From: Flavobacterium yafengii
GTDB lineage: Bacteria; Bacteroidota; Bacteroidia; Flavobacteriales; Flavobacteriaceae
Assembly (NCBI RefSeq): GCF_030010375.1
Contig: NZ_JASCRY010000001.1
Span: 1,488,001 to 1,552,000 of the forward strand
Reading direction: 5' to 3'
Length of the DNA stretch: 64,000 nucleotides
Numbering within the stretch: position 1 is the stretch's first letter; the number at the start of each line of letters is the position of its first letter. Below the pieces are notes generated by a model, which ran no database searches, was not told where the DNA came from, and saw only the letters and a program-made list of their open reading frames with translations. The position numbers and the translations under genes were made by a program. Below, piece by piece: positions 45,829-56,099 of this stretch.

Positions 45829-48800
45829 ATGAAGTCAAACTATCTACTAATCCTTTTTCTATTTCTATCCTCTTTTGGTTTTGCCCAAGGATATGATGTA
45901 GGAGGAGTTGTTAAAGAAACCGGTTCTGGTTTACCTATACCTGGAGTAAATGTTCAAGTTAAAAATTCAACGATTGGGACGGCGACAGACATGGATGGCC
46001 GTTTTTCTCTAAAAGGAGTTTCCTCTGGTGCAACTTTAATATTTTCATATTTAGGATTTAAAAATTTTGAATATAAAGTAGTATCTACTAATAGTGCTCT
46101 TTCTATTTCGTTACAGGAAGATTCTAAAGTATTGGATGAAGTTGTAGTAATTGGATATGGAAGTCAAAAAAAGCGAGAAGTAACGGGAGCAGTTTCTGTG
46201 GTAGACAGCAAAACTTTGGAAGCTTTAAAACCAGTTAAAATTGAGCAAGCTTTACAAGGAACTGTTTCCGGAGTGAATGTTACAACTACTTCGGGTGCTC
46301 CGGGTGCCGCTTTGGATATTCGCATCAGAGGTATTGCAACCAATGGTGAAAACAGACCTACAACCATCATCGATGGATATGTTGGAGAACTTGGATTATT
46401 AAATCCAAATGATGTCGAGTCCATCACTGTTTTGAAAGATGCTCAAGCAGCTATTTATGGTACTATTGGTGCTAATGGGGTTATTCTTATCACGACAAAA
46501 TCAGGGAAAAAGAATTCTAAATCAAAAATTAGTTACAATACCTATACAGGTTTTCAGGAAACGTCAAGAACATTACCAATGCTTAACGCTACTGAATACG
46601 CTTTATTATTGAATGAAAGTTATGCTAATGGCGGTAACGCAATTCCCTTTCCTAATGTTTCTGGTTTAGGCAAAGGAACAAACTGGCAAAATGAAGTTTT
46701 CAGCACCAGTGTTCCTATTATCAATCATGACATTTCCTTTTCTGGTGGATCAGATAAAATTACCTATGCGGTAAGTGGTTCTCATTTAGATCAGGAAGGA
46801 ATTATTGGAGAAAGTAAATCTGGGTTTTTAAGAAATACAGCCAGAGTTTCTGTAGGTGCTGATGTTACTGAGAAATTGAAATTGAAAACAAACGTAATCT
46901 ATACTTATTTTAATAGAAAATCATTAAACGAAAGTGGTTTAGGTTCTGTTTTGTTCAATGCTTTGAATACACCATCAACACTAACACCGTATGATGCAAA
47001 TGGGGATTTTACAAAAGTGCCTACAAATACTGGGTTAGGAATTGAAATTATAAATCCATTGGCTCAAATTGCCAATACTTATAATGACTACAGCTTCAAA
47101 AAAGTCAATGGTAATTTTGGATTAGATTACAAGGTTTTCAAAGATTTTACGATTTCGAGTTCAATTGGTTTTAATACTTCAAACAGTGAGTCTAAATCGT
47201 TTGCCAAGCAAATTCTATATTGGATAAATCCTTCGGATAAGGTATTTGATGTTTTGAGAAGTTCGGTTTCCCAAAGCGCTATTAATGATAATGATTATTC
47301 ATTTGATTTATTTGGAACCTATACTAAGAAAATTGGAAATCACAATGTAGTTGCAACTGTAGGAAATACTATTTTCAAACAATACGGAAACGGGTTATTT
47401 GCAACTGGATTTGATGTTCCTTACAATTCATGGGAATTTGCAGATATAGCATTGACCAAAGGGATTTCTGAAACCGTACCAAACGGTTCCTATAATTACG
47501 ACGAACGAAGACTTTCTTATTTTGCAAGAGCACAATATGATTACAAAGGGAAATACCTTTTTTCTGCGATGATACGACGTGATGCTTCGACAAAATTTGG
47601 ACCTGGAAATAAAGTGGGTTATTTTCCATCATTTACAGCAGGTTGGGTAATTTCTGATGAAGGCTTTTTTGGAGAAGACAAACTAATAAACTTCATGAAA
47701 TTGAGAGGAAGCTACGGTACTTTAGGAAATGACCAGATTCCAAACAATGGTTATGTTTCGCAATTAAGCGGAGAAGCGACCTATGTTTTCGATGATGTTT
47801 TAGTGAATGGTTTAGCTACAGGACAAATTCCAAATCCAAATTTGAAATGGGAAGAAGCCAGAAAATTTGACGTTGGTTTAGACCTTAAATTGATACAAAA
47901 TAAAGTTTCTATTGTTGCGGATTATTTTATTGATACCAGAGCCGATTTGTTAATTCCATTTATACCTGTTTCAGGAATCAACGGAACAGCAGCTCCTGGT
48001 GCAGGTTCACCAACAATCAATGCAGGAACGGTAAGGAATTCAGGTTTAGAGTTTGCAATAGATTACAAAAACAAATTCTCGGATAATTTTTCGATGAGTG
48101 TTGGGTACAATGTTACGTTCCTTAAAAACGAAGTATTAGCCGTAAACAACGGAATAGGATATATTGAAGGAGGTTCATTTGGCGTAGGCCAACAAGCACC
48201 TTCAAGAATGGAAGTAGGTCAGCCAATAGGTTATTTTTATGGCTACAAAACAGACGGAATTTTTCAAAACCAGTCAGAAGTTGATTCACATCCGTCTCAA
48301 TTATCTTTGGGTGCTGACGCCAGTCCTGGAGACCTTCGTTTTGTAGATGTGAATGGAGATGGAATTCTTAATTCAAGTGATAGAACGAATATTGGAGATC
48401 CAATTCCTGAAGCTACAATGGGTTTCAATTTACAAATGAATTACAAAAACTTTGATTTTGCAGTCTATACTTTTGCTTCCGTAGGAAATGATATGGTGAG
48501 AAATTACGAAAGAAACCTTACAGATGTAAATCGACTTAATTATGTTTTGGACCGTTGGACTGGTGAAGGAAGTACTAATACTACTCCAAGAGTGACTACA
48601 AGTGCTACAGGAAATTCTACTTTCTCCAGTTATTTTGTTGAAGATGCTTCCTATTTAAGAATCCAAAACATGCAATTGGGATATTCAATAAATTCTAAAT
48701 TTTCTGAAAAAGCAGGAATCACAAAACTGCGTTTGTATGCGGGTGTAAATAATTTATACACGTTTACAAAATACAAAGGTTTTGATCCGGGTGCTTCTAA

Positions 48801-48885
48801 TGGAGCTCCAATTGGCGGAGGAATTGACTATGGTTTTTATCCAATCCCAAGAACCTATTTGTTAGGTTTAAACATTAATTTTTAA
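45829..48885 (+). CDS. SusC-like TonB-dependent outer membrane receptor
   Basis: 1018 residues, full SusC length. The signal peptide (about 1-19, ending FGFAQ) is followed by a carboxypeptidase-regulatory-like domain (about 24-100) and the TonB-box-like region VLDEVVVIGYGSQKKREVTG. The plug domain has SGAPGAALDIRIRG and VLKDAQAAIYGTIGANGVILI, the SusC signature. A 22-strand barrel then runs to a terminal aromatic residue (Phe). It transports oligosaccharides across the outer membrane with SusD as lid. It starts the PUL operon. Confidence 0.95.
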   Translation: MKSNYLLILFLFLSSFGFAQGYDVGGVVKETGSGLPIPGVNVQVKNSTIGTATDMDGRFSLKGVSSGATLIFSYLGFKNFEYKVVSTNSALSISLQEDSKVLDEVVVIGYGSQKKREVTGAVSVVDSKTLEALKPVKIEQALQGTVSGVNVTTTSGAPGAALDIRIRGIATNGENRPTTIIDGYVGELGLLNPNDVESITVLKDAQAAIYGTIGANGVILITTKSGKKNSKSKISYNTYTGFQETSRTLPMLNATEYALLLNESYANGGNAIPFPNVSGLGKGTNWQNEVFSTSVPIINHDISFSGGSDKITYAVSGSHLDQEGIIGESKSGFLRNTARVSVGADVTEKLKLKTNVIYTYFNRKSLNESGLGSVLFNALNTPSTLTPYDANGDFTKVPTNTGLGIEIINPLAQIANTYNDYSFKKVNGNFGLDYKVFKDFTISSSIGFNTSNSESKSFAKQILYWINPSDKVFDVLRSSVSQSAINDNDYSFDLFGTYTKKIGNHNVVATVGNTIFKQYGNGLFATGFDVPYNSWEFADIALTKGISETVPNGSYNYDERRLSYFARAQYDYKGKYLFSAMIRRDASTKFGPGNKVGYFPSFTAGWVISDEGFFGEDKLINFMKLRGSYGTLGNDQIPNNGYVSQLSGEATYVFDDVLVNGLATGQIPNPNLKWEEARKFDVGLDLKLIQNKVSIVADYFIDTRADLLIPFIPVSGINGTAAPGAGSPTINAGTVRNSGLEFAIDYKNKFSDNFSMSVGYNVTFLKNEVLAVNNGIGYIEGGSFGVGQQAPSRMEVGQPIGYFYGYKTDGIFQNQSEVDSHPSQLSLGADASPGDLRFVDVNGDGILNSSDRTNIGDPIPEATMGFNLQMNYKNFDFAVYTFASVGNDMVRNYERNLTDVNRLNYVLDRWTGEGSTNTTPRVTTSATGNSTFSSYFVEDASYLRIQNMQLGYSINSKFSEKAGITKLRLYAGVNNLYTFTKYKGFDPGASNGAPIGGGIDYGFYPIPRTYLLGLNINF

Positions 48886-48896
48886 TTCGTATTAAA

Positions 48897-50375
48897 ATGA
48901 AAAAGTATCTATTTATTACCCTTATATCGATAACAATCTTCTCAACTGTAACCATTTCCTGTAGTGATGATTTTGTGGATCGACCTATAGAATATTCGAT
49001 TGATTCTGAGAATTATTTTAATTCAAAATCAGATTATGACAATGCTTTAATTGCAGCGTATGATTTGTTGCAAACTACATATCTAAATGCATTGTTAGGC
49101 GAAATAGCTTCAGATAATACTTTGGCTGGTGGCGAAAGTCAATCGGATACTCCGGGTTTTCAGCAAATTGATGATATGATTCACACACCCGTGAACAGCA
49201 ATCTAAAAAACTTATGGGACTGGATGTTCGCAGGAGTTCAAAGAGCCAATTACATTTTGGAATTCAAAGACAAAACAGATTTTGAAGGAAAAAATCAAGT
49301 GATTGGTGAAGCTCGTTTTCTTAGAGCCTATTATCATTTTGAATTAGTAAAATGGTTTGGTGGAATCCCATTGAAAGGGGACGCAAGGTTCAGCTCTGGT
49401 GACGAGAAAATAATTCCGCGTTCATCCGTTTCAGAAGTGTACGCTTCAATTGAAGCCGATTTAATTTTTGCTTCTGAAAACTTATCTGCAACAGCAGCAC
49501 AAAAAGGAAGAGCAACAAAAGGCGCGGCATTAGCATTATTAGGAAAAGCATATTTGTACCAAAATAAATACCCACAAGCGGTAGCAACTTTCGAAAGTTT
49601 AATTGGAACTTCTTCGTATTCATTGGTTTCAGATTACAATACTATTTTTGAAAATGCTGGAGAAAATGGATTAGAATCGGTTTTCGAAGTACAATACACG
49701 GATGTTGAAGGTGCCGGTTTTGGATGTCTCCAATGTAGCGAAGGAAATGTAGCCGTGGGTTTTAGTGGACCAAGAAATTATTCAGGTGATTTATTTACTT
49801 CGGGTTTCAGTTTTAATGTTCCAACTCAGAAAATCGTAAACGCATTTGAAGCCGGAGACAGAAGGGAAGCGGTAGCAATATTAGATATCGAAGCTTGGGC
49901 GACAGCAACAGGAGCTACTTTTGGAAAAGGATATGAACATACTGGTTTTTTCAACAGAAAATACATTCCAAGAAAAAGAAGTGCCAACGCACAAGGAGAT
50001 TTAAACTTAACTAATCCTAATAATTACAGAGCCATTCGCTATGCAGATGTTCTTTTGATGGCGGCCGAAGCTTACAATCGCGGAGGAATCGATGATACTA
50101 AAGCAAGAGGGTATTTGAACCAAGTTAGAAGACGTGCTTTTGGTGATTTGAATCATGATATTTCGTCTTCTGGAGCAGCTTTGACTGACTTTATTTTAGC
50201 AGAAAGAAGAGTGGAATTAGTTGGTGAAGGACACCGTTTCTTCGATTTAGTACGAACTGGTAAAGCAGCTCAGGAAATTACTGGATTTACAGCCAACAAA
50301 AATGAATTGTTTCCAATTCCTATCGAGGAAATTCAATTTGCAAATGGAAATTGGACACAAAATCCTGGATATTAA
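48897..50375 (+). CDS. SusD/RagB family glycan-binding lipoprotein
   Basis: 492 residues with lipobox TISC (Cys22). The TPR-rich SusD fold is visible through IGEARFLRAYYHFELVKWFGGIPL, the family hallmark, and ALLGKAYLYQNKYPQAVATFE. The C-terminal AERRVELVGEGHRFFDLVRTG is also typical. It would cap the SusC pore and bind the target glycan. It begins 11 bp after susC. Confidence 0.95.
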   Translation: MKKYLFITLISITIFSTVTISCSDDFVDRPIEYSIDSENYFNSKSDYDNALIAAYDLLQTTYLNALLGEIASDNTLAGGESQSDTPGFQQIDDMIHTPVNSNLKNLWDWMFAGVQRANYILEFKDKTDFEGKNQVIGEARFLRAYYHFELVKWFGGIPLKGDARFSSGDEKIIPRSSVSEVYASIEADLIFASENLSATAAQKGRATKGAALALLGKAYLYQNKYPQAVATFESLIGTSSYSLVSDYNTIFENAGENGLESVFEVQYTDVEGAGFGCLQCSEGNVAVGFSGPRNYSGDLFTSGFSFNVPTQKIVNAFEAGDRREAVAILDIEAWATATGATFGKGYEHTGFFNRKYIPRKRSANAQGDLNLTNPNNYRAIRYADVLLMAAEAYNRGGIDDTKARGYLNQVRRRAFGDLNHDISSSGAALTDFILAERRVELVGEGHRFFDLVRTGKAAQEITGFTANKNELFPIPIEEIQFANGNWTQNPGY

Positions 50376-50394
50376 AAACTAATATTATTTAAAT

Positions 50395-51990
50395 ATGAAA
50401 AACTTAAAATTAATACTAAGTCTTTTTGCTCTAATCCTCTTTTTAGGATGTTCAGACGAAAATAATGACGTAGATCTGGATGGAGTAAATGCTCCTTCAA
50501 ATATATCTGCTCTGACGACCATTACTCAGGATAACTCAGGAAATGTTACTTTTTTGCCTCGTGGCGAAGGAGTTACTCAGTTCGAAATTTATTTTGGTGA
50601 CGCAACTACAGCTCCTGTTTTCGTAAATCCAGGCGGTACCATTACTCATAAATATAAAGAAGGTAAATTTCAGGCAAAAATTGTAGGGGTAACTATTAAT
50701 GGTAAAAAAACCGAAACGATTCAAGAGGTAACGGTTTCTTTTTTGGCACCAACAAGTTTTGAACCTACTATAACTATTGGAAGCAATCTTTCGATTAATG
50801 TAACTGCCAAAGCGGAATTAGAGACTTTCTTCCAGGTTTATTTTGGAGATGTAGCAAATGAAGTTCCGGTAGATTTCATGCAAGATGAGGTAATTACGCA
50901 CACGTATTTAAATCCGGGAACGTATCAAGTAAAAGTGGTTGCACTAAGCGGAGGAGTTGCTACGACACAAAAAACACAAAGTGTAACAGTAACTAATTTA
51001 TTCGCTGCGCCAGTTCCTACAATTCCGGCAGCAAATGTCATTTCAATGTTTAGCGACAGTTATACAAATGTTGCGGTTGATACTTGGAGAACTTCTTGGT
51101 CACAGGCAAATTTAGAAGATATTGATATTAGTGGCAACAAAACTAAAAAATACAGTGCTTTGAATTTTGTTGGTATCGAAGCAACTACAACTCCAATCAA
51201 TGCTTCGGCTATGACTTTCTTTCACGTAGATGTTTGGTCGTCTGATTTTACAGAGTTTAAAGTTAAACTAGTCGATTTTGGAGCTAATGGAGCTTTTGGT
51301 GGAGGAGATGATAAAGAACATGAAATCACGATTCCTAATCCTGAAAAGGAGAAATGGGTGAGTTTAGATATTCCGTTAAGTGACTTTACAGGATTGACTA
51401 CTCGTTCTCATATTGCTCAATTAATCTTTGTTGGTGCGCCTTCTGGAAATACTACGGTTTATGTGGATAATGTTTTCTTTTACAATCAAGCAGGTTCAAT
51501 CACAGCAGCTCCAACTCCAAGTGTAGCGGCATCCAAAGTAATTTCTATGTTCAGTGACGCCTATACAAATGTAACTGTTGACACCTGGAGAACTTCTTGG
51601 TCAAGTGCCACGCTGACGGATTTGAGTATTAATGGAAATGCAACAAAGAAATACAGTGCATTGGATTTTGTTGGAATAGAAGCGACTACAACGCCTATAA
51701 ATGCTACTGCAATGACGCATTTTCACACTGACGTTTGGTCATCAGATTTTACACAATTCAAAATAAAATTAGTCGATTTTGGTGCGAATGGAGCTTTTGG
51801 AGGAGGAGATGATGTAGAACATGAAATTACAATTTCGTCACCAGCTAAAGGATCTTGGGTAAGTTTAGATATTCCGTTAAGTTCCTTTACAGGATTAACT
51901 ACACGAGCACATATTGCACAGTTAATTTATGTGGGTGCGCCTTCTGGAAATAACACTGTTTATATAGATAATGTTTATTTTCATAATTAA
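50395..51990 (+). CDS. Surface glycan-binding-like lipoprotein with duplicated C-terminal domain
   Basis: 531 residues in the SusE position. The lipobox is LFLGC (Cys20). Two PKD/Ig-like domains (about 33-120 and 122-200) have EIYFGDATTAPV and QVYFGDVANEV. Two near-identical beta-sandwich domains follow at about 215-362 and 382-531, with a period of 167 residues. Both begin VISMFSDxYTN and carry VDTWRTSWS, KLVDFGANGAFGGGDD and VGAPSGN. The domains look like carbohydrate-binding modules, so surface capture of the glycan is the expected role. It is 19 bp after susD. Confidence 0.88.
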   Translation: MKNLKLILSLFALILFLGCSDENNDVDLDGVNAPSNISALTTITQDNSGNVTFLPRGEGVTQFEIYFGDATTAPVFVNPGGTITHKYKEGKFQAKIVGVTINGKKTETIQEVTVSFLAPTSFEPTITIGSNLSINVTAKAELETFFQVYFGDVANEVPVDFMQDEVITHTYLNPGTYQVKVVALSGGVATTQKTQSVTVTNLFAAPVPTIPAANVISMFSDSYTNVAVDTWRTSWSQANLEDIDISGNKTKKYSALNFVGIEATTTPINASAMTFFHVDVWSSDFTEFKVKLVDFGANGAFGGGDDKEHEITIPNPEKEKWVSLDIPLSDFTGLTTRSHIAQLIFVGAPSGNTTVYVDNVFFYNQAGSITAAPTPSVAASKVISMFSDAYTNVTVDTWRTSWSSATLTDLSINGNATKKYSALDFVGIEATTTPINATAMTHFHTDVWSSDFTQFKIKLVDFGANGAFGGGDDVEHEITISSPAKGSWVSLDIPLSSFTGLTTRAHIAQLIYVGAPSGNNTVYIDNVYFHN

Positions 51991-52081
51991 TAAAAACAGA
52001 AAAAATCAACTAATTATGGATTTAAAATGAGTTTGTATAAAACCAGTATTCTAACTACATTTTTTTAAAAAAATATTTAAA

Positions 52082-53725
52082 ATGAAAAAAATAATCATAA
52101 ATATAGTATCCGTTTTTGTCCTTCTTTTGATGGTCAATTGTCAGGAAGATAATTTAGGTTTTGGAGCATTAGACACGCCAACAAATCTTCAAGTTACAGC
52201 GGAAATAATAGGGAAATCAGCTGCATTTCCAAACGGAGATGGTTCCGGAAAAGTAAAATTTACCAGTACTGCAGAAAATGCTATTTCGTACAAGTACATT
52301 TTTAGTGATGGGACTTCAAAGAATTCCCCAAGCGGTATATTCGAAAATGCTTTTGCAAAGCCAGGTACAAATACGTATACAGTGACTGTAATTGCCTCTG
52401 GAGCAGGAGGAGTTGCTACTAATGTTACTTTGGAAGTAACAGTTTTTAGTAATTTTAAAGATGAGCAAGCGGTACAATTTCTAACAGGTGGTGCTTCCAG
52501 AAAATGGTATTGGGCACAAACAGAGCTAGGGCATTTGGGAGTTGGTCCAAACGTAGCGTGGTCTGATCCTACTTTTGGAACAAAAAATTATTACCCGGAT
52601 TTTTACTCCGCTAAAGCCAATGAGAAATCAGCTACCTGTTTGTACAATAGTATAATGACTTTTTCTTTAGTTGGTGATCAAATGAAATTTGAGTTGGATA
52701 ACAAAGGGCAAACGTATTATAATGGTGCTTTTAAAGGCGGTGGAGAGGATGCCTGTTATGATTTAAATACCAGTGGAGCAAAAACAGTGACTTTGAGTAA
52801 GTCAGACTCTTTTGTGACAATGAATCCGGATAGTGCTACGCAGACCAGAGGGACTACAATAAATATTGCTGACGGAGGTTTTATGGGCTATTATGTTGGG
52901 TCTAGTTCTTACGAAATTCTATCAATTACAGATAATCGTATGGTTGTGCGAGTGATTCAGTCAGGAAATCCATTTTTGGCGTGGTATCATATTTTCACAA
53001 CAACGCTTCCTGGTACAGTTGTAACTCCAACTCCGACTGCAAATTATACCGTTTTGAAATTTTCTGACGAATTTAATATTGACGGTGCTCCGGATCCTAC
53101 AAAATGGGGATATGACCTTGGTGCTGGCGGTTGGGGAAATGGCGAAGCCCAAACCTATACAAGCGCTTCTGATAATGTAATTGTTCAAGGTGGAAATCTA
53201 AAAATTACGGCTAAAAAATCAGGAACAGGTTATACTTCCTCAAGATTAAAAACAGAAGATAAATATGAATTTACCTATGGTAAAATTGAAGTAAAAGCAA
53301 AATTACCTATTGGTGGTGGAACTTGGCCGGCGATTTGGTCTTTAGGACAAGATTATAAAACTAATGCTTGGCCAAAATGTGGTGAAATTGATTTCATGGA
53401 GCACAAAGGAAATGATCCGAATGTAATTCACGGGACATTACATTATCCGGGTAATTTTGGTGCAAACCCGAATACAGCTACGACAACAATAACAAATGCA
53501 TCTACTGAATTCCATATTTACAAAACAATTTGGAGTCCTACTTCGATTCAGTTTTATGTTGATGATAAGCTCTTTCATTCTTTTGTCAATAGTGCTTCAG
53601 TACCTTTCAACAGTGATTTTTTCTTAATATTGAATGTGGCGATGGGAGGGACTTTTGGAGGAGCAATTGATCCTGCTTTTTCGCAATCTTCAATGGAAAT
53701 TGATTATGTAAGGATTTATCAATAA
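52082..53725 (+). CDS. GH16 endo-beta-glucanase lipoprotein with N-terminal accessory domains
   Basis: 547 residues. Lipobox MVNC (Cys20), a PKD-like domain (about 33-125), a further domain (about 130-305) and a C-terminal GH16 domain (about 318-547). The GH16 catalytic motif ExDxxE is GEIDFMEHKG with Glu435, Asp437 and Glu440. GH16 enzymes of this type usually cut laminarin or mixed-linkage beta-1,3(4)-glucan. The lipoprotein anchor suggests surface display. The middle domain recalls stand-alone PUL glycan-binding proteins. It is 91 bp after the glycan-binding gene. Confidence 0.93.
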   Translation: MKKIIINIVSVFVLLLMVNCQEDNLGFGALDTPTNLQVTAEIIGKSAAFPNGDGSGKVKFTSTAENAISYKYIFSDGTSKNSPSGIFENAFAKPGTNTYTVTVIASGAGGVATNVTLEVTVFSNFKDEQAVQFLTGGASRKWYWAQTELGHLGVGPNVAWSDPTFGTKNYYPDFYSAKANEKSATCLYNSIMTFSLVGDQMKFELDNKGQTYYNGAFKGGGEDACYDLNTSGAKTVTLSKSDSFVTMNPDSATQTRGTTINIADGGFMGYYVGSSSYEILSITDNRMVVRVIQSGNPFLAWYHIFTTTLPGTVVTPTPTANYTVLKFSDEFNIDGAPDPTKWGYDLGAGGWGNGEAQTYTSASDNVIVQGGNLKITAKKSGTGYTSSRLKTEDKYEFTYGKIEVKAKLPIGGGTWPAIWSLGQDYKTNAWPKCGEIDFMEHKGNDPNVIHGTLHYPGNFGANPNTATTTITNASTEFHIYKTIWSPTSIQFYVDDKLFHSFVNSASVPFNSDFFLILNVAMGGTFGGAIDPAFSQSSMEIDYVRIYQ

Positions 53726-53743
53726 AATACATAATGAATTTAT

Positions 53744-53774
53744 AAAGGTCGGTTCTTTTACCGACCTTTTAATT
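53744..53774 (+). terminator. Intrinsic terminator inside the PUL operon
   Basis: AAAGGTCGGT (53744-53753) pairs perfectly with ACCGACCTTT (53760-53769) over a 6-nt loop; TTAATT follows. The T run is short, so partial read-through to the GH3 gene is plausible. Confidence 0.75.
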
Positions 53775-53792
53775 ATAACAAAAAGGATAAAG

Positions 53793-56093
53793 ATGAGAAA
53801 TAAATCCCTGTTAGCATTATTTGCTATTACAGCTTTAATAATTGCAGGCTGCAGCAATAAAATTTTAAAATCACCTGTTTCTTATTCCAAAGAAAATGTT
53901 TTAGATACTAAAGTCGATTCTGTGCTCCAATTGATGACTCTGGAAGAAAAAGTAGGGCAACTCAATCAGTACAACGGATTTTGGGATATTACTGGTCCAA
54001 CTCCAAAAGAAGGTCAAGCAGCCAAAAAATACGAAGATCTAAAAAAAGGGTTAGTAGGATCGATGCTGAATGTAAAAGGAGTTAAAGATGTAAAAGCATT
54101 GCAAAAAATAGCGGTGGAACAAACCCGATTAGGGATTCCATTACTCTTTGGATTTGATGTTATTCACGGTTATAAAACGATCAGCCCAATTCCACTGGCC
54201 GAAGCAGCAAGTTGGGATTTAGAAGCAATAAAAAAGTCGGCGGCAATAGCGGCAGAAGAAGCGGCTTCCGTAGGATTGAACTGGACTTTTGCACCCATGA
54301 TTGATATTTCTAGAGATGCCCGCTGGGGTCGTGTTATGGAAGGAGCAGGTGAGGATACATTTTTAGGAAGTAAGATTGCCGTAGCTCGTATACAAGGTTT
54401 TCAAGGCGAAGATTTGGCCGCTACGAATACTATTTTGGCTTGCGCCAAACATTTTGCAGGATATGCGTTTGCAGAATCAGGAAGAGATTATAATACGGTA
54501 GATATAAGTGAAACCGTGTTGCAGAATACAATTTTCCCTCCTTTTAAAGCGGCGGTTGATGCTGGTGTGCGAACGTTTATGAACTCTTTCAATGAATTGA
54601 ATGGAATTCCCGCAACAGGAAATGCCTATTTACAAAGAGAAGTTTTAAAAAGAGATTGGAAATTTGATGGTTTCGTAGTTTCTGATTGGGGTTCTATCAA
54701 CGAGATGATACCACATGGTTATGCCAAAGACAGTAAACATGCTGCCGAAATAGCCATCAATGCTGGTTCAGACATGGATATGGAATCTAGTGCGTATGTG
54801 GAACATTTGGTAGCATTAGTGAAGGAAGGTAAAGTCAAAGAAAGTGATATTGATGATTCGGCAAGACGCATTTTGAAAGTAAAGTTCGAATTGGGTTTGT
54901 TTGACGATCCATACAAATATTGTGATGAAAATCGAGAATTGGCAACCGTTGGGAAACAAGAATTTCAAGAAGGAGTTTTGGATGTAGCCAAAAAATCGAT
55001 TGTGCTTTTGAAAAATGAAAAGGAAGTATTGCCTTTAAAAAAATCAGGTCAAAAAATTGCATTAATCGGTGCTTTGGCAAATGATAAAACGAGTCCTTTG
55101 GGGAGTTGGAGAATCGCTGCTGACGATAATTCGGCAGTTTCAGTTCTGGAAGGATTACAGAAGTATTCAGGTAATCAACTTACTTATGCTAAAGGAGCTG
55201 ATGTAGTCGAGGGAAGAACTCAATTCATTTGGGAAACTAAAATCAATACAACTGATAAGAGCGGATTTGCAGAAGCCATTTCGGTAGCAAAACAAGCCGA
55301 TGTGGTAGTCATGGTTTTGGGAGAACACGGATTGCAATCAGGCGAGGGAAGAAGTAGATCAGATATAGGTTTGCCGGGTGTTCAACAAGAATTATTGGAA
55401 GCAATTTATAAAGTCAATCCTAATGTGGTTTTGGTTTTAAATAACGGCCGACCATTAGCGATTCCTTGGGCTGATGAAAATATTCCTGCAATTGTTGAAG
55501 GATGGCATTTAGGAACGCAAAGTGGTAACGCAATAGCACAAGTGTTATACGGTGATTATAACCCAAGCGGAAAATTGCCAATGACTTTTCCTAGAAATGT
55601 AGGTCAGGTTCCTATTTATTACAATTATAAAAATACAGGAAGACCGGTTATGAACGAACCCGAAAGTGTATTTTGGTCACATTATATTGATGAAAAGAAC
55701 ACGCCTTTGTATCCTTTTGGTCACGGATTAAGTTATTCTAAATTTGAATACTCTAATTTACAATTATCATCCAATACATTTGCTAAAAACGGCAAAATAG
55801 AAGTTTCAGTAACTATAAAAAATATTGGAAAAGTTACCGGAAAAGAGGTTGTTCAATTGTATATTAGAGATTTGATAGGAAGTATTACCCGTCCGGTAAA
55901 AGAGTTGAAAGGATTCGAAATGATCGAATTGCAACCTAACGAAGCAAAAAAAGTAGTATTTTCAATCGATGAAAAAACAATTGAATACTTCACAGCTAAT
56001 AAAAAATGGGAAGCAGAAGCAGGTGACTTTAAAGTATTCATCGGAGGAAGTTCAGTAACAAAGTTGGAAGGCGATTTTCAATATTCTAATTAA
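53793..56093 (+). CDS. bglX: GH3 beta-glucosidase lipoprotein
   Basis: 766 residues, BglX-like. Lipobox IIAGC (Cys20). The (beta/alpha)8 domain has LTLEEKVGQLNQ-type sequence and FGFDVIHGYKT. The nucleophile is Asp298 in GFVVSDWGS. The second domain has LGEHGLQSGEGRSRSDI, and a fibronectin-like C-terminal domain follows. It would release glucose from the non-reducing ends of beta-glucan oligosaccharides in the periplasm or on the inner face of the outer membrane. It lies 67 bp after the first GH16 gene, beyond a terminator. Confidence 0.94.
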   Translation: MRNKSLLALFAITALIIAGCSNKILKSPVSYSKENVLDTKVDSVLQLMTLEEKVGQLNQYNGFWDITGPTPKEGQAAKKYEDLKKGLVGSMLNVKGVKDVKALQKIAVEQTRLGIPLLFGFDVIHGYKTISPIPLAEAASWDLEAIKKSAAIAAEEAASVGLNWTFAPMIDISRDARWGRVMEGAGEDTFLGSKIAVARIQGFQGEDLAATNTILACAKHFAGYAFAESGRDYNTVDISETVLQNTIFPPFKAAVDAGVRTFMNSFNELNGIPATGNAYLQREVLKRDWKFDGFVVSDWGSINEMIPHGYAKDSKHAAEIAINAGSDMDMESSAYVEHLVALVKEGKVKESDIDDSARRILKVKFELGLFDDPYKYCDENRELATVGKQEFQEGVLDVAKKSIVLLKNEKEVLPLKKSGQKIALIGALANDKTSPLGSWRIAADDNSAVSVLEGLQKYSGNQLTYAKGADVVEGRTQFIWETKINTTDKSGFAEAISVAKQADVVVMVLGEHGLQSGEGRSRSDIGLPGVQQELLEAIYKVNPNVVLVLNNGRPLAIPWADENIPAIVEGWHLGTQSGNAIAQVLYGDYNPSGKLPMTFPRNVGQVPIYYNYKNTGRPVMNEPESVFWSHYIDEKNTPLYPFGHGLSYSKFEYSNLQLSSNTFAKNGKIEVSVTIKNIGKVTGKEVVQLYIRDLIGSITRPVKELKGFEMIELQPNEAKKVVFSIDEKTIEYFTANKKWEAEAGDFKVFIGGSSVTKLEGDFQYSN

Positions 56094-56099
56094 AATAAA

